Shown here one piece after another: positions 61,609 through 64,000 of a stretch of 64,000 nucleotides of DNA (within the stretch, counting starts at the first letter, position 1; each line of letters begins with the position of its first letter). The notes under the pieces are model-generated. The model was not told the DNA's origin and did not search any database. It worked only from the letters and a program-made list of their open reading frames with translations. The stretch is from Micromonospora pallida (lineage in GTDB: Bacteria > Actinomycetota > Actinomycetes > Mycobacteriales > Micromonosporaceae): positions 6,883,001-6,947,000 of the forward strand of contig NZ_FMHW01000002.1 in assembly GCF_900090325.1 (NCBI RefSeq), given 5' to 3'. Position numbers and translations under genes: made by a program.

Positions 61609-61659
61609 CCCGGACTGGTGTGACCCCGGCTGGGGTGACCCTGGCTGGTGTCACCGCCA
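61600..61659. repeat. Four 15-bp tandem repeats at a stop codon
   Basis: Units of CTGGTGTGACCCGGA type run from 61600 to 61659 with a few changes. The first contains the regulator's stop (TGA). Confidence 0.85.
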
Positions 61660-62181
61660 CGGGGCCGATTTTCGGCTGACAACCGCCCCCGCCGTGTCGC
61701 ATGATCCGGGGTCGCCCTCCTCCGGGTGGGCCGATCCCACCTCCCGGACGGGCGAACCGGCCCGACCCGACGGCGACCGTGCCGTCTCGTCAGGCGGCTG
61801 AGTGCGCCGTCCGGGCAGGCTTCGCCACCTCGATGCCCTCGTCCGACCAGCCGGCAGCGGTGTCCGTACCGGCGAATCCGACATCATCTGGACGGATGGA
61901 AACAGTGCGCGTCCGTGAGGCTGCGCAGCGTGGTGAGGGGTGTCGTGCGGAGGACTGCCGGCCCGGACGTTCGACGTGGTGGCGCCCCTCACGCAGCGTC
62001 GCGGGGCCGGTCGGCGCACGGGAATCCGGACGGAATCGGGGTCCCGGGCGGCCCGATGTCGGCACCGTCCCGGCCGGGTATCGGCTTGATAACACCGCTT
62101 TCCGCTGTGGCGCATCGGGTGTCACAGTGGCAACCACCTCACAACCCCCTCGTGAGCCGAGCGCCCTGAGGAGGCACTCCT
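61609..62181. other. 573-base intergenic region before the peptide importer
   Basis: I see no gene: the open frames lack actinomycete codon bias and any known motif. It contains the end of the 15-bp repeats, a small GCCGA/TCGGC hairpin (61664-61676), an 8-bp inverted repeat GTGAGGGG/CCCCTCAC (61933-61940, 61985-61992) and, near the end, the importer promoter. Confidence 0.5.
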
Positions 62182-63813
62182 ATGCGCGGGAAATTCCTGA
62201 AGGTGGCGGTCGCCGCGACCGCCACCGCAATGTTGGCCACCGCATGCAGCGGTGGCGGCGACGACCCGGCGGAGACCGGCAGCAGCGGCGGTGAGCTCCG
62301 CGTCTACGCGTCGGAGCCGGCGTTCCTGCTGCCGTCCGGAGCGGACGACGAGCCGTCGCTGTACGTCATCCGGCAGATCTACCGTGGTCTGGTCAAGTAC
62401 AACGCCGAGACCGGCGCCCCGGAGAACGACCTGGCCGAGTCGATCGAGTCCCAGGACCAGAAGACCTGGACGATCAAGATCAAGGACGGCTACACCTTCG
62501 ACAACGGTGAGAAGGTCAACGCCGACGCCTTCATCCGGTCCTGGAACTTCGCGGCGTACGCCCCGAATGCCCAGAACAACGGGTACTTCATGAAGCGGAT
62601 CGCCGGCATCAAGGACGTCTCGTCCGAGGACCCGGACGGCGAGGGCCCGCAGAAGGCCCCCGAGCCGAAGGCCAAGGAGCTCTCCGGCCTGAAGAAGGTC
62701 GACGACCTGACCTTCACCGTCGAGCTGGACGCGCCCTTCTCCGGCTTCCCGACCACCATCGGCTACCCGGGCTTCTCCCCGATGGCCGAGGCGTGCATCG
62801 CGGACACCGCGAAGTGCAACGAGACCCCGATCGGCAACGGCCCCTACAAGATCGAGGGCAGCTGGCAGCACAACGTCGGCGTCACCGTCGTCCGTAGCGA
62901 CACCTGGAAGGGTGAGCCGGGCAAGCCGGACAAGATCAACTACCGGATCTTCGCCGACGTCGACGCCGGCTACGCCGCCTTCCAGGCCGGCGAGCTGGAC
63001 GTGATGTACACCCTGCCGCCGGCGCGGTTCCAGGAGGCCAAGACCACCTACGGTGACCGCCTCTACGAGCAGCCGAGCGACAGCTTCACCTACGTCGGCA
63101 TGCCGACCTACAACGAGAACTTCAAGGACAAGCGGATCCGCCAGGCCATCTCGATGGTCATCGACCGGCAGTCGATCATCGACGCCGTGTTCAACGGCCG
63201 GTTCACCCCGGCCAGCGGCTACGTCGCGCCGTCCTTCGAAGGTGCCCGCGAGAACGTCTGCCAGTACTGCAAGAAGGACGTCGAGAAGGCCAAGGCGCTC
63301 CTCGCCGAGGCGGGTGGCTGGAAGGGTGGCAAGCTCACCCTGTGGGCCAACGCCGGTGCCGGCCACGACGCCTGGCTGCAGGCCGTCGGTGACCAGATCA
63401 AGGCCGCCCTCGGTATCGACTACGAGCTGAAGGTCAACCTGCAGTTCGCCGAGTACCTGGAGACCGCGGACAACAAGAAGTTCACCGGTCCGTTCCGCCT
63501 CGGCTGGAGCGCGGACTACCCGTACCTGGAGAGCTACCTCGCCCCGCTGTACAGCACCGGTGCGGACAGCAACAACTCCGCCTACGCGAACCCCGAGTTC
63601 GACGCTCTGCTGAAGCAGGGTGACGCTGCCAAGTCGATCCAGGAGGCGATCCCCTTCTACCAGAAGGCGGAGGACATGCTCCTGGAGGACCTGCCGGTCA
63701 TCCCGATGTGGTGGGGCAAGGTGGGCGCGGTCTACAGCGACAACGTCGACAAGTTCGTCTGGAACGCCGTCGCCGACGCTGACTACGGCCAGACCACGCT
63801 GAAGCAGAAGTGA
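62182..63813 (+). CDS. Peptide ABC transporter substrate-binding lipoprotein
   Basis: This 543-residue SBP family 5 protein (DppA/OppA type) has a signal peptide and lipobox ATAC (C about 22). It also has the family motifs QIYRGLVKYN, DGYTFDNGEKVNADAFIRSW, GNGPYKI and RIRQAISMVIDRQ. It binds peptides outside the membrane. AGGAGG precedes ATG 62182. The permease gene follows after an attenuator-like hairpin. Codon use is the most strongly biased in the window, suggesting high expression. Confidence 0.95.
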   Translation: MRGKFLKVAVAATATAMLATACSGGGDDPAETGSSGGELRVYASEPAFLLPSGADDEPSLYVIRQIYRGLVKYNAETGAPENDLAESIESQDQKTWTIKIKDGYTFDNGEKVNADAFIRSWNFAAYAPNAQNNGYFMKRIAGIKDVSSEDPDGEGPQKAPEPKAKELSGLKKVDDLTFTVELDAPFSGFPTTIGYPGFSPMAEACIADTAKCNETPIGNGPYKIEGSWQHNVGVTVVRSDTWKGEPGKPDKINYRIFADVDAGYAAFQAGELDVMYTLPPARFQEAKTTYGDRLYEQPSDSFTYVGMPTYNENFKDKRIRQAISMVIDRQSIIDAVFNGRFTPASGYVAPSFEGARENVCQYCKKDVEKAKALLAEAGGWKGGKLTLWANAGAGHDAWLQAVGDQIKAALGIDYELKVNLQFAEYLETADNKKFTGPFRLGWSADYPYLESYLAPLYSTGADSNNSAYANPEFDALLKQGDAAKSIQEAIPFYQKAEDMLLEDLPVIPMWWGKVGAVYSDNVDKFVWNAVADADYGQTTLKQK

Positions 63814-63844
63814 GCTTCGCTTCCCTGATCTAGCCGTAAGACAC

Positions 63845-63893
63845 GACGTGGCGGTAACGATCTCCCTACGAGGGAGGGCGTTGCCGCCACGTC
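63845..63893 (+). terminator. Nested hairpin between binding protein and permease
   Basis: Outer 15-nt arms (63845-63859, 63879-63893) pair with one G-U and enclose a second stem (63862-63867, 63871-63876). It probably limits read-through or protects the upstream message. Confidence 0.75.
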
Positions 63894-63915
63894 AGCGCCG
63901 AGAGGAGAAACAGAC

Positions 63916-64000
63916 ATGGGGCGCTACGTCGTCCGACGGTTGCTCCAGTTCATACCCACCGTGCTGGGCACCATGTTCCTGCTGCACTACCTCACCTCGC
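63916..64000 (+). CDS. Peptide ABC transporter permease (partial)
   Basis: The first 28 codons encode MGRYVVRRLLQFIPTVLGTM and the first membrane helix of a DppB/OppB-type permease. GAGAGGAG precedes the ATG. The rest lies beyond the window. It is the second gene of the peptide importer operon. Confidence 0.9.
   Translation, partial: MGRYVVRRLLQFIPTVLGTMFLLHYLTS

Noticed and set aside
61790..62137. 115-codon minus-strand frame before the peptide importer
   Set aside because: Codon use and composition do not look coding and no motif is visible.

Overview
The window is chromosomal DNA of a high-GC filamentous actinomycete, most likely Micromonospora or a close relative in the Micromonosporaceae. 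The evidence is the very high third-position GC, frequent GTG starts and 4-nt stop/start overlaps, a GroEL1 with a histidine-rich tail, and a developmental block (groES-groEL1, a WhiD-like WhiB protein, a BldM-like regulator, DUF5319, guaB, guaB3) whose order I recall from sporulating actinomycetes. Almost everything is housekeeping. I see no rRNA, tRNA, CRISPR array, prophage or intact transposon.

Layout. 1-5.1 kb: assimilatory nitrate use (flavoprotein cut by the window edge, molybdopterin nitrate reductase, divergent NarK transporter). 5.3-11.3 kb: rplM-rpsI, then glmM and glmS, the two enzymes on either side of GlcN-6-P/GlcN-1-P in cell-wall amino sugar supply, with a convergent aminotransferase between them. 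11.4-13.3 kb: a small ESX/WXG100-like protein translationally coupled to a DUF1023 alpha/beta hydrolase. 13.6-23.4 kb: NAD(P)HX repair enzyme, alr, a hydrolase, tsaE, then tsaB-rimI-tsaD. The t6A genes are split by an accessory stretch (18.0-21.0 kb) holding HicBA, a broken histidine phosphatase, a lipoprotein and ung. 23.4-29 kb: a heterodimeric ABC exporter, a DUF418 membrane protein and a small secreted protein. 29.2-33.7 kb: a sugar ABC importer with its ROK repressor. 33.9-38.8 kb: YbaK deacylase, a methyltransferase, a secreted protein and a NarL-type two-component system. 38.9-46.3 kb: the groES/groEL1-WhiD-BldM-guaB block under two CIRCE operators. 46.4-55 kb: M1 peptidase lipoprotein, GMC oxidoreductase, a Brp/Blh-like fragment, guaA, a PspC protein and two double-Nudix proteins. 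55.2-57.5 kb: convergent pssA and psd for phosphatidylethanolamine. 57.6-61.6 kb: a PspC envelope-stress cluster with kinase and response regulator. 62.2-64 kb: the start of a peptide ABC importer.

The most interesting observations are the ABC exporter pair, in which one NBD has lost Walker A, the Walker B Asp and the H-loop His while the partner has lost only the signature motif, so exactly one composite ATP site survives; the ESX-like/DUF1023 couple; a perfect palindromic repeat sitting in frame inside the nitrate reductase gene; a palindrome built from two DnaA-box-like 9-mers; and a recurrent TAGGNT box 6-9 nt before start codons that suggests many leaderless mRNAs.
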